64,000 nt of DNA from Marinobacterium alkalitolerans (GTDB lineage Bacteria > Pseudomonadota > Gammaproteobacteria > Pseudomonadales > Balneatricaceae). The position numbers were made by a program, and so were the translations under genes. Shown one piece after another: positions 16,572-24,287 of this stretch (its first letter is position 1; the number at the start of each line of letters is the position of its first letter). The notes below the pieces were generated by a model. That model was not told where the DNA came from, searched no databases, and worked only from the letters and a program-made list of their open reading frames with translations. The DNA is taken from positions 1 through 64,000 of the forward strand of contig NZ_JACVEW010000007.1 in NCBI RefSeq assembly GCF_017776525.1, read 5' to 3'.

Positions 16572-17738
16572 TCAGGCACCCGCCTGCCACTGATCGGGCT
16601 CACGCAACCGTTCAGCAACATCGGCAAACTGATCCAGACAGGCCATAAAGGCATCCACCACGTCCGGGTCAAAATGGGTCGCACGTCCTTCAGATATCAC
16701 CTCTACCGCTTGCTCGATGCTCATGGGACTCTTGTACACCCGCGCCTCGGTCAGTGCGTCAAACACATCGGCCAGCGCCATCAAGCGTGCACTCACCGGT
16801 ATGCGATCACCGGACAGACCATCGGGATACCCCGAGCCATCCCAGCGTTCGTGGTGTGAGCGGGCGATTTCACTGGCAACACGCAGAAAATTGATCGCCC
16901 CCATCGAAGAGCCGGATTGCGTCGAACCAAACGCCATCAGCGCCTGCTCAATGGCACTGTCGATAGCACTGGCGCCGATCACCGAATGCGTTTTCATGAC
17001 CGTGAATTCGGCCGCAGTGAGAGGGCCGGGTTTCAACAGAATGGCATCGGGAATGCCGATTTTGCCAATGTCGTGCAGCGGGGCGGCACGCACAATGTCC
17101 CTGCGGCGCTCGCCTTGCAGTGCGTCCCGAAAGCGGGGGTGTTCCTGCAGCCGTTCTGCCAGCAACTCAACATATTTCTGGGTACGCATGATATGCAGAC
17201 CGGTTTCCTTGTCACGCATCTCGGCCATGCAGGCCAGCGCCCGTGTCGTAAGGTCACGAATCAGTGCGTTTTCCCAAATGCGTTTTTCAACTTCAGCCTC
17301 CAGGTTCAGGTTGTGCCGCGACAGGCGATCACGCGAATCCTTCAGTTCCAGCTGTGTTTTAACGCGGGCCTTCACGATAGCGGGATTAAAAGGCTTGGTA
17401 ATGTAATCGACAGCTCCAAGCTGCAGGCCTTTCTCTTCGTCTGCCTGAGTGCTGAGCGCCGTAATGAAGATGACCGGAATATCACAGGTGTCAGGCTGCT
17501 CTCGCAGGCACTTCAGCACGCTGTAGCCATCCATCTCGGGCATCATGACGTCCAACAGGATCAGGTCCGGCTTCGGGTCCGAAACCGCCACTTCCAGTGC
17601 CCTCTGGCCAGTACTGGCTGCCCGAATCAAATATTCTTCGTGCAGCAGCTCGCCCAGAACCATCAGGTTCTCAGCCGCATCGTCTACCACTAAAACGGTC
17701 TTGCGGAGCTGCGACGGCTCCGGGTTATACAGTTCCAC
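16572..17738 (-). CDS. HD-GYP response regulator (c-di-GMP phosphodiesterase, RpfG-like)
   Basis: About 388 aa. The receiver domain (first 125 residues) has VLVVDD and the phospho-acceptor Asp in LILLDVMMPEMDGY. A linker helix leads to the HD-GYP domain with HDIGKIGIPD and the full HHERWDGSGYPDGLSGDRIP signature, so phosphodiesterase activity on c-di-GMP is expected. No ATG is available in frame near the start; GTG at 17738, TTG at 17753 and TTG at 17774 are options. I list the GTG because it gives a normal receiver N-terminus, but TTG 17753 has a better-placed purine-rich site. It is the first gene of a two-gene operon with the PAS kinase. Confidence 0.85.
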   Translation of the reverse strand: MELYNPEPSQLRKTVLVVDDAAENLMVLGELLHEEYLIRAASTGQRALEVAVSDPKPDLILLDVMMPEMDGYSVLKCLREQPDTCDIPVIFITALSTQADEEKGLQLGAVDYITKPFNPAIVKARVKTQLELKDSRDRLSRHNLNLEAEVEKRIWENALIRDLTTRALACMAEMRDKETGLHIMRTQKYVELLAERLQEHPRFRDALQGERRRDIVRAAPLHDIGKIGIPDAILLKPGPLTAAEFTVMKTHSVIGASAIDSAIEQALMAFGSTQSGSSMGAINFLRVASEIARSHHERWDGSGYPDGLSGDRIPVSARLMALADVFDALTEARVYKSPMSIEQAVEVISEGRATHFDPDVVDAFMACLDQFADVAERLREPDQWQAGA

Positions 17739-17854
17739 GTGTTCAGCTATCAAGATCGCAATCCACCACAGCAACCATCATGCTACGCATGCTAAAGAAA
17801 TTTATGCATAAAACGACATTATTTTATTATACGACATTTAAGACATGCATGGAT

Positions 17855-17881
17855 AAAAAAATGCCGGACATTGTGTCCGGC
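17855..17881 (-). terminator. intrinsic terminator of the DUF3360 gene
   Basis: GCCGGACA (17863-17870) and TGTCCGGC (17874-17881) with a TTG loop. On the minus strand a run of seven T follows (the A-run at 17855-17861). It lies 22 bp after the DUF3360 stop. Confidence 0.9.
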
Positions 17882-17903
17882 ACTTCCAATGTTCCGTTCA
17901 GAC

Positions 17904-19379
17904 TCACGCCTGTACGCTGAATGCCTCCATCAGCGGAGGCAAGCCCGGAAACATGCCGATACCCGCCATCACGGCACAGAGCACCAGAAAAACGATCCCG
18001 GGCACGACCCAGCGGCCCACATGTCCCAGCGCCTTGCCCCGCTCCTTACAGCCGATCAGGCCGAGGTTATCCAGCAGCACCGTCAGCGACCAGCCAAAAA
18101 CCGGGTTGACCAGTGCAGAGGAGAAAATGACTACAGCCGCCGACTGCGTGGTCTTGCCCTCGCGTGTCATTTGCATGCCGGCCTCCAGCAGGGGCAGGTA
18201 TACCCCGACAATCAGCGCCACACTCAGCACCGGCTGCCAAGTGGCCAGATCCATCGGATAGCCCCACAACGCCGCGACCACACACAGCACGCCGGTCAGA
18301 ACCGCGCCGGCCGGTATCGGTCGACGCGCAATCGCAGCCGGGACGATATAGGTCCCCCAGGAGGAGGCAATATTGCCGCCGCCCAACAGACTTCCGGTCA
18401 CCTGACGCGCCGAGGCTGCACACATGGTGTCATCGATATCCATCAGCACTCGCACTGTTTTGGGCGGATAATTCAGCTCCTGAAATACCCTGTGGCCGAG
18501 AAAATCGGGTGACCACATGGCTACCGCGAGTACCGCAAACGGGGCGACGGCAATAAAATGGTGCAGCTCCGGCAGGCCGAGCTGCCAACCGGTCTCCTCG
18601 CCCCACCAATAGGCCGGATTAAGGTTGGGCATACCGGGCTCGGTGGTAAACTCAAACGGCGCGCCGAGCGCGAATGAAAGCCCGGCTGCCAGTACTGCCC
18701 CCAGAGGTATGGCCAGCCAGCGCATCTGGACATGTTCCAGATAGGCATACATCACAATGGTGGCGATGATGACGATGAACGCCAGATAGGCCATATCGAA
18801 CCCTTCAGCCCAGGCAAACAGCTTGCTGATCTGGCCGGTAATCCCGATAAACCCCAGATACAGCAGCAAACCGCCACAGACACCGTTGCTTGTCAGCCGA
18901 GCCAGCAGACTGCCGCCCTTGGTAACCCCCAGGATAAACCCCAGTGCACCAATCATCAGGCCCAGCGCCATCGGGTGGCCGCCGGAGGCCACGATCAGCG
19001 GTATCAGGGGAATGAGAGGGCCGTGCGTCCCGGCCAGATTGGCGGTCGGGTTCAGAAACCCGGACACCAGTACCACGAACAACACTGCGGCGATCAGCAG
19101 CTCAAAGCGCACGTTTTCAATAACGAAGTCGTTGGACAGCCCCAACTGGGATGCAAAGGCGGCAACGATAGCCGCCACCATTACAATCTTACCGATGGTA
19201 GCGGCCATGGCCGGCACCCAGTCTTCAACTTCAAACCGGTAATCACGCAGAGGCAGATTGGGGCGCCAGCGCCTCGGGCGCATGGACTGGAGTTCATGGT
19301 CCAGATACTCGGAACGGGAGGCAAAGGCTGCACGGGGCTTGCGCTCTGCCTGGTAGGTCGACTGATCTACTTCGGACAT
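17904..19379 (-). CDS. DUF3360 family inner-membrane transporter-like protein
   Basis: 491 aa. A soluble N-terminal stretch of about 75 residues leads to 11-13 predicted membrane helices. Features such as FLNPTANLAGTHGPLIPLIPLI and an acidic short motif MDIDDTMCAASARQ are typical of the DUF3360 group as I recall it, distantly related to sulfate/xanthine-type permeases. The substrate is unknown. The ATG at 19379 with an AAGAGAG ribosome site is preferred over an in-frame extension. It is monocistronic with its own terminator. Confidence 0.7.
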   Translation of the reverse strand: MSEVDQSTYQAERKPRAAFASRSEYLDHELQSMRPRRWRPNLPLRDYRFEVEDWVPAMAATIGKIVMVAAIVAAFASQLGLSNDFVIENVRFELLIAAVLFVVLVSGFLNPTANLAGTHGPLIPLIPLIVASGGHPMALGLMIGALGFILGVTKGGSLLARLTSNGVCGGLLLYLGFIGITGQISKLFAWAEGFDMAYLAFIVIIATIVMYAYLEHVQMRWLAIPLGAVLAAGLSFALGAPFEFTTEPGMPNLNPAYWWGEETGWQLGLPELHHFIAVAPFAVLAVAMWSPDFLGHRVFQELNYPPKTVRVLMDIDDTMCAASARQVTGSLLGGGNIASSWGTYIVPAAIARRPIPAGAVLTGVLCVVAALWGYPMDLATWQPVLSVALIVGVYLPLLEAGMQMTREGKTTQSAAVVIFSSALVNPVFGWSLTVLLDNLGLIGCKERGKALGHVGRWVVPGIVFLVLCAVMAGIGMFPGLPPLMEAFSVQA

Positions 19380-19461
19380 AGGCTCTCTTGGGTCAAAACA
19401 GAAAGCCCGCGATTCTAGGGAGCGGTCCCGCAGCTCACAATCGGCACTTCGACTAATAGCA

Positions 19462-20247
19462 TTAAGTCGTAGATCGGCGTTTGAGTGCAGCGCCAAGCTG
19501 TTGAAAGTAATTGGCAAATGCCTGGTTGATCTGCTGCCGGTGCGGCGGCTTCGGATACAGTCCCTTGAGGGCCTCGGGGGACTCGCGTGTGCCCTTCACC
19601 AGAAAATGGTTTTTCACCGGCGCATCCTGCACAAACGCCTCGAATGCGCGAGCACACAATTCCTCTGGGCGACTGAAATACACCTGCCCAAGCTGCCGAT
19701 CAACTGCTGCGGAGATCCGAAACAGTTCACTGGGCTCCTCACCCGAAGGTGACAGCATGATCGCCCGCATCACGGCAAACCAGAGGTCGTTCAGCGGGTG
19801 AGCCACCGGGGTCGCATCATCCAGCCAGGCCGCCGAGGCAAAACAGCGCTCGCCCACATCACTGAACACCTTGTTGCCGAGGTAATGGTCCAGCGCATGA
19901 AACCATTCATGCGCAATACTGCCGGGGCCCGCATTCTTGGCCAGCGCAAAGGTGCGCCGACCGGGCTCATAGTGCGCGGAGACACCCGGGCGCCCGCCCG
20001 TGCCATACTGAAGCGCCAGCGTACCCCGCAACGAAATCAGCGTTTCGTTGCCCTGCAAGATCACCATCAGATCACAAAGGGCGTCATGAAAGAGCGCAGC
20101 TGCACGGACACGCTCGCCCGTCTTGACCCAACGGCCAATCTCAATGGATCGAAAATCAAAACGCCGCCGTACATCCACGAAATCAACGTCGGCCCCGAGC
20201 CGGTGATCAGGGCCCTGGCGATAAAAACGCCGCTGCTCTATGCTCAT
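19462..20247 (-). CDS. CLCA_X-like putative metallopeptidase domain protein
   Basis: 261 aa, soluble, no signal peptide. The central HEWFHALDHYLG (near 115-126) is an HExxH-like zinc site (H-E-W-F-H), with SIAHEW before it. That region and the overall length match proteins labelled CLCA_X in pseudomonads; no activity is established to my knowledge. The start at 20247 follows AAGAG. Divergent from the FAN1-like nuclease gene 58 bp away, an arrangement that suggests shared control. Confidence 0.6.
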   Translation of the reverse strand: MSIEQRRFYRQGPDHRLGADVDFVDVRRRFDFRSIEIGRWVKTGERVRAAALFHDALCDLMVILQGNETLISLRGTLALQYGTGGRPGVSAHYEPGRRTFALAKNAGPGSIAHEWFHALDHYLGNKVFSDVGERCFASAAWLDDATPVAHPLNDLWFAVMRAIMLSPSGEEPSELFRISAAVDRQLGQVYFSRPEELCARAFEAFVQDAPVKNHFLVKGTRESPEALKGLYPKPPHRQQINQAFANYFQQLGAALKRRSTT

Positions 20248-20305
20248 GCAACTCTTTTCCTGGCCGGGCACGGCCACTGAACACTGAGATACTGACTGAA
20301 AAAAC

Positions 20306-21973
20306 ATGCCGAACGTGATACCAGCCGGCGCTGACCTGAACGACCCGCTGTACTACCTGAGCAACGCCAGAACCTTGATCAACTGGGTCAGAGAACGCCA
20401 CGGAGACCTGCTGACGCAGACAGAGCTTTATCGGCTGGACTGCTTCGACAGTTTACCAGAACAGGCCCAGGCGCTGCTGATCCGTATGGTCATGCGACGG
20501 GGGGAGCTGTTTCGCAGCGACCAGCTTCAGTATGCCGAGCTGTCAGCCCCCCTTCCTCTTTTGAGGCTGCTGGCGGACGCCGGTTTTGTCCTGCTTGACC
20601 CTGCACTGACGGTCGAGGAGCTGGCCTCCCTGCTGTGCAAGTCTGAACTCTGGCAGGTCTGCCACCGGCTCAATCCGGATGCCCCGCCCTCGAAACAGTC
20701 TCGCAAACACGACCTGGTAACCTGGATAACACAGACAGACCACGGGGCCAGGACTCTGGAAGACTGGCTCCCCGATGCAGGTTTTGACGCCGTGAGCCTG
20801 GAGGTTTCTCCCCTGATGCAACGGTTGCAGCTCATGTTTTTCGGCAACCTTCACCAGGACTGGTCAGCCTTTGTGGTCACGGAGCTGGGCCACCAACTCT
20901 ATGAGCCGGTTCCTTTGGACAGTGCTTCCCGTGCCTTTCATCAGCGCAGCGATGTAGATCTCTATCTGGCACTGCATACCCTGCAGCAGAGGCTGGAGCA
21001 GGGCGAACCCTTGAATGACATTCTGACTGAACTGCCCGCGTGTGGTTCCACGCCCTGGCTGGAAAACCGGCGCCGCAAGCTGATGTTTGCGCTGGGGCAG
21101 GCCTTTGAACGCGCAGGACAGCTCTCGCAAGCACGAACACTCTATGCGCAAAACCCGCACCGGGAAGCACGCATTCGACAACTGCGCTTGATGGAGCGGA
21201 TGGACTTGCCCGAGGCCACCTTCGAAGCGGCCAGTGCGTCACTGGAGGCAATTCAACAGCCCGAGGCACGGCTCCGGATCCATCGCATCCGCGTGCGCAG
21301 CGCACGCAAGGCGGGCATCAGTATTGAGCCACCCCGCCAGCCCGTCATCTCAACGCACCGACTCAGCCTTCCACTTGAGGCGAATGAAAGTGTCGAACAG
21401 GCCGTCATCGCTCATCTGGCCACACAGGGCATTCAGGCCTTTCATGTGGAGAACCGACTGTTCACCGGACTGTTCGCGCTGCTTTACTGGCCCGCCATCT
21501 TTGCGCCGGTGCCGGGTGCATTCTTTCACCCCTTTCAGGCCGGGCCTGCCGATCTCTATCGCCCCGAGTTTCAGGCGTCACGACAGGCGCTCATCGATGC
21601 CTGCACAGCGCAACTGGAGACAGGGGGTTACCGGGCGACGATACTGGCACGGCTGGCGCAAAAGCAGAACATCCGCTGTCACCTCATCCACTGGCCGAGC
21701 CTGACCGAAGAACGGGTCAACGCCTGCCTGACACTGGTGCCGGCCGAGCATCTCAAGCAGGTGTTTCTGCATATGATGAAGGATTTGCGCTACCACCGTC
21801 GCGGCCTGCCCGATTTGATCTGCTTTGACTGGCAGGCACGCCGCTACCAGCTTATTGAGGTTAAAGGCCCCGGCGATCGCCTGCAGGACCACCAGCGACT
21901 ATGGCTGGAATGCTTTCAGGCACAGGGCATTCCGGCTTCGGTCTACCAGATACAGCACGAACAGACGGAATAA
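20306..21973 (+). CDS. FAN1-like VRR-NUC structure-specific nuclease
   Basis: 555 aa. The C-terminal VRR-NUC domain (about 420-550) has the catalytic pattern GLPDLICFD, then EVKGPGDRLQDHQ, and an upstream conserved Glu in an RLAQKQNIR helix region, as in bacterial FAN1 homologues that cut 5' flaps and unhook interstrand crosslinks. The N-terminal half holds the SAP-like helices and the helical (TPR-like) region around 255-330 (QAFERAGQLSQARTLY). Length matches bacterial FAN1. The ATG at 20306 has a weak ribosome site. Divergent from the CLCA_X-like gene. Confidence 0.9.
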   Translation: MPNVIPAGADLNDPLYYLSNARTLINWVRERHGDLLTQTELYRLDCFDSLPEQAQALLIRMVMRRGELFRSDQLQYAELSAPLPLLRLLADAGFVLLDPALTVEELASLLCKSELWQVCHRLNPDAPPSKQSRKHDLVTWITQTDHGARTLEDWLPDAGFDAVSLEVSPLMQRLQLMFFGNLHQDWSAFVVTELGHQLYEPVPLDSASRAFHQRSDVDLYLALHTLQQRLEQGEPLNDILTELPACGSTPWLENRRRKLMFALGQAFERAGQLSQARTLYAQNPHREARIRQLRLMERMDLPEATFEAASASLEAIQQPEARLRIHRIRVRSARKAGISIEPPRQPVISTHRLSLPLEANESVEQAVIAHLATQGIQAFHVENRLFTGLFALLYWPAIFAPVPGAFFHPFQAGPADLYRPEFQASRQALIDACTAQLETGGYRATILARLAQKQNIRCHLIHWPSLTEERVNACLTLVPAEHLKQVFLHMMKDLRYHRRGLPDLICFDWQARRYQLIEVKGPGDRLQDHQRLWLECFQAQGIPASVYQIQHEQTE

Positions 21974-22000
21974 GAAACGTCAGGCCATGAAGCCATAACG

Positions 22001-22034
22001 AAAAAGCCCTGATGATCGGGGATCATCAGGGCTT
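22001..22034 (-). terminator. intrinsic terminator of the tRNA-Ser gene
   Basis: A perfect 14-bp stem (22004-22017 with 22021-22034) has a GGG loop. On the minus strand a T-run follows, so it ends the tRNA transcript. It could also help end the nuclease transcript from the other side. Confidence 0.9.
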
Positions 22035-22044
22035 CTGAATTCGA

Positions 22045-22132
22045 TGGCGGTGAGGGAGGGATTCGAACCCTCGATACGTTTCCGTATACACACTTTCCAG
22101 GCGTGCTCCTTCGGCCACTCGGACACCTCACC
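22045..22132 (-). tRNA. tRNA-Ser (anticodon GGA)
   Basis: 88 nt on the minus strand. The acceptor arms GGTGAGG and CCTCACC pair over 7 bp, with discriminator G and an encoded CCA. The anticodon loop CTGGAAA gives GGA, reading UCC/UCU. A long variable arm (TGTGTATACGGAAACGTATC region) fits type II serine tRNA, and the T-loop GGTTCGAATCC is normal. No integrase or attachment repeat is seen next to it. Confidence 0.95.
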
Positions 22133-22341
22133 GCATTTTTATTGATGCGACATCTGGCTGCGTTGCGCCGCCGCCTCATCAATTGAGGTGCGTATTATAG
22201 ATGCTTGTTTTCAAAGCACAACCCCCTGCACGGATTTTTTTCAATGCAGTCTGGTTCGCCTCAGGCGGGACGAATGGCTCCGGTCAGAGTATCATGCGCA
22301 CTGTTTCCACTAACCCGCGTTTCCGAGGAGTTTACTCACTC

Positions 22342-23319
22342 ATGTTGATGGCAATTTTGGCCGTTATCGCTGGACTGGCCGTACTCGTCTGGAGTGCTGA
22401 CCGCTTTATCGATGGTGCTGCAGCAACCGCACGTCATGCCGGCATGCCGCCCCTGCTGATCGGGATGGTCATTATCGGCTTTGGCACGTCTGCCCCCGAG
22501 ATGGTGGTATCCGCTTTTGCGTCCATCCAGGGCAACCCCAACCTTGCACTGGGTAACGGGTACGGCTCCAACATTGCCAACATCGCCTTGATTCTCGGTA
22601 TCACCGCCCTGCTCAGCCCCATCGCCGTGCACTCGCAAATCCTGCGCAAGGAACTGCCGGTCCTGACCGCTTTCACCCTGCTGGCCGGTTTCCAGTTGCT
22701 GGACGGTGAAATTTCCCGCGCCGAGGCCTTTATTCTGCTGGCCGTGTTTCTGATGATGATGGGCTGGTCCATCTTTCAGGGCATGCGCCAACGGACAGAC
22801 GCACTCGGCACCGATGTAGAACACGATATGGAAGGCGAACCGGAAATGCCGCTGGGCAAGGCCGTGTTCTGGCTGCTGCTGGGCCTGGTGCTGCTGGTCG
22901 CCAGTTCGCGCGTGCTGGTCTGGGGTGCAGTGGATATTGCCAGCGCCATGGGCGTGAGCGATCTGGTTATCGGTTTGACGGTTGTCGCCATCGGCACATC
23001 GCTTCCTGAGCTGGCGTCTTCCATCATCGCCGTACGCAAGAACGAGCATGACCTTGCGCTGGGTAACGTGATCGGTTCCAACATGTTCAACACCCTTGCC
23101 GTGGTGGGGATCGCCGGTGCCATCCAGCCCATGACCGTGAGTCCTGAAGCGCTCTACCGTGACTGGGTCATCATGGCGGGCCTGACCGTATCCCTGTTTG
23201 TGCTGGGGTATGGCTTCCGTGGCCACCAGGGACGCATCAACCGCGCTGAGGGTGCGCTCCTGCTGTCTGTGTTTGTCGGGTATACCGGCTACCTTGTATA
23301 TGGAGTCCTGAACAGCTGA
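22342..23319 (+). CDS. yrbG: calcium/sodium antiporter, YrbG family
   Basis: 325 aa with about 10 membrane helices in two inverted halves. Both alpha repeats are clear: GFGTSAPEMVVS with GNGYGSNIANIALILG in the first half, and AIGTSLPELASS with GNVIGSNMFNTLAVVG in the second. An acidic cytoplasmic loop joins them (near 170-190). The start at 22342 is chosen because GAGGAG lies 11 nt upstream and the protein then begins with TM1; ATG 22348 is also possible. corA follows after 14 bp, so the two ion transporters form an operon. Confidence 0.9.
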   Translation: MLMAILAVIAGLAVLVWSADRFIDGAAATARHAGMPPLLIGMVIIGFGTSAPEMVVSAFASIQGNPNLALGNGYGSNIANIALILGITALLSPIAVHSQILRKELPVLTAFTLLAGFQLLDGEISRAEAFILLAVFLMMMGWSIFQGMRQRTDALGTDVEHDMEGEPEMPLGKAVFWLLLGLVLLVASSRVLVWGAVDIASAMGVSDLVIGLTVVAIGTSLPELASSIIAVRKNEHDLALGNVIGSNMFNTLAVVGIAGAIQPMTVSPEALYRDWVIMAGLTVSLFVLGYGFRGHQGRINRAEGALLLSVFVGYTGYLVYGVLNS

Positions 23320-23333
23320 CACGGGGTAAGGGG

Positions 23334-24287
23334 ATGATACGCTACTTCACACTCACATCAGGCAAGCTGCGTGAGCAGGAAGACTCTCAACCGCTGAGCG
23401 AAGCCAGCCTGCAGGCGTCCAGCTGGATCGACCTGCAGGAGGCCGGTGACGAGGAACGGGCACTGGTGGAACGGCACTACCCGGAAAGCCTGCCGGATGC
23501 CCGTGATGTAGAGGAGATCGAATCCAGTGCGCGCTACTTTGTCGATGGCGAAGACGTGCACGTGCACTCGCTGTTCCTGTATCAGTCGGAAGGACGCTTT
23601 CGCACGGCGACCGTCGCCTTTACCCTGCAGCCGGATCGACTGATCAGCATTCGCGACGTGGACCTGCCCGACTTCCGCCTGACACGCCTGCGGGCGCGAC
23701 GTGGCTGGATCGAGGCCTCCACGCCACTTCAGATCATGACCTCGCTGTTTGAACAGAAGGTCGACAACCTGGCGGACCAGCTGGAAGATCTTCACCGTGA
23801 TCTGGAAGACATCAGCACAGAGGTGCTGGCCAAACGGGAATCCGATCTGGGCGAGCAGCTTGACCGGCTGGCCAAGCTGGAGGACAGCAACGGGCAGATT
23901 CGACTCTGCCTGATGGATACGCAACGCTCGGTGTCCTTCCTGCTGCGTCATATTCGTCAGCAGAAGCGGGAAGTCAAACTGTGCCGTGAGATGCTGCGAG
24001 ATCTGGACACGCTGATGTCACACGCGACCTTTGTGTTCGAGAAGATCAACTTCCTGCTGAACGCGGCTCAGGGCTTTATCAATATTCGCCAGAACCAGAT
24101 CATCAAGATCTTTTCCATCGCGGCGGTGGTCTTTCTGCCGCCAACGCTGGTGGGCACGGTATACGGCATGAACTTTCACCAGATACCCGAACTGGACTGG
24201 GCTTTTGGCTACCCCATGGCACTGGGGCTCATGGTCATTTCCGCCATCTCCCCCTACCTGTTCTTCAAGCACAAGGGCTGGTTATAA
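23334..24287 (+). CDS. corA: CorA family magnesium/divalent cation transporter
   Basis: 317 aa. A cytoplasmic N-domain and a long helix lead to two C-terminal membrane helices with the signature YGMNF (near 282) and the periplasmic loop PELDWAFGYP, which mark CorA rather than ZntB. Homopentameric channel for Mg2+, also Co2+ or Ni2+. It starts 14 bp after yrbG. Its last six bases overlap the end of the convergent GGDEF-EAL gene (24282-24287). Confidence 0.9.
   Translation: MIRYFTLTSGKLREQEDSQPLSEASLQASSWIDLQEAGDEERALVERHYPESLPDARDVEEIESSARYFVDGEDVHVHSLFLYQSEGRFRTATVAFTLQPDRLISIRDVDLPDFRLTRLRARRGWIEASTPLQIMTSLFEQKVDNLADQLEDLHRDLEDISTEVLAKRESDLGEQLDRLAKLEDSNGQIRLCLMDTQRSVSFLLRHIRQQKREVKLCREMLRDLDTLMSHATFVFEKINFLLNAAQGFINIRQNQIIKIFSIAAVVFLPPTLVGTVYGMNFHQIPELDWAFGYPMALGLMVISAISPYLFFKHKGWL

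Noticed and set aside
22045-22132. tRNA-Ser as an integration site for a mobile element
   Set aside because: No integrase, direct repeat of the tRNA end or shift in composition is seen on either side.
23334-24287. ZntB zinc exporter instead of CorA
   Set aside because: The YGMNF signature and PELDW loop follow the CorA form.
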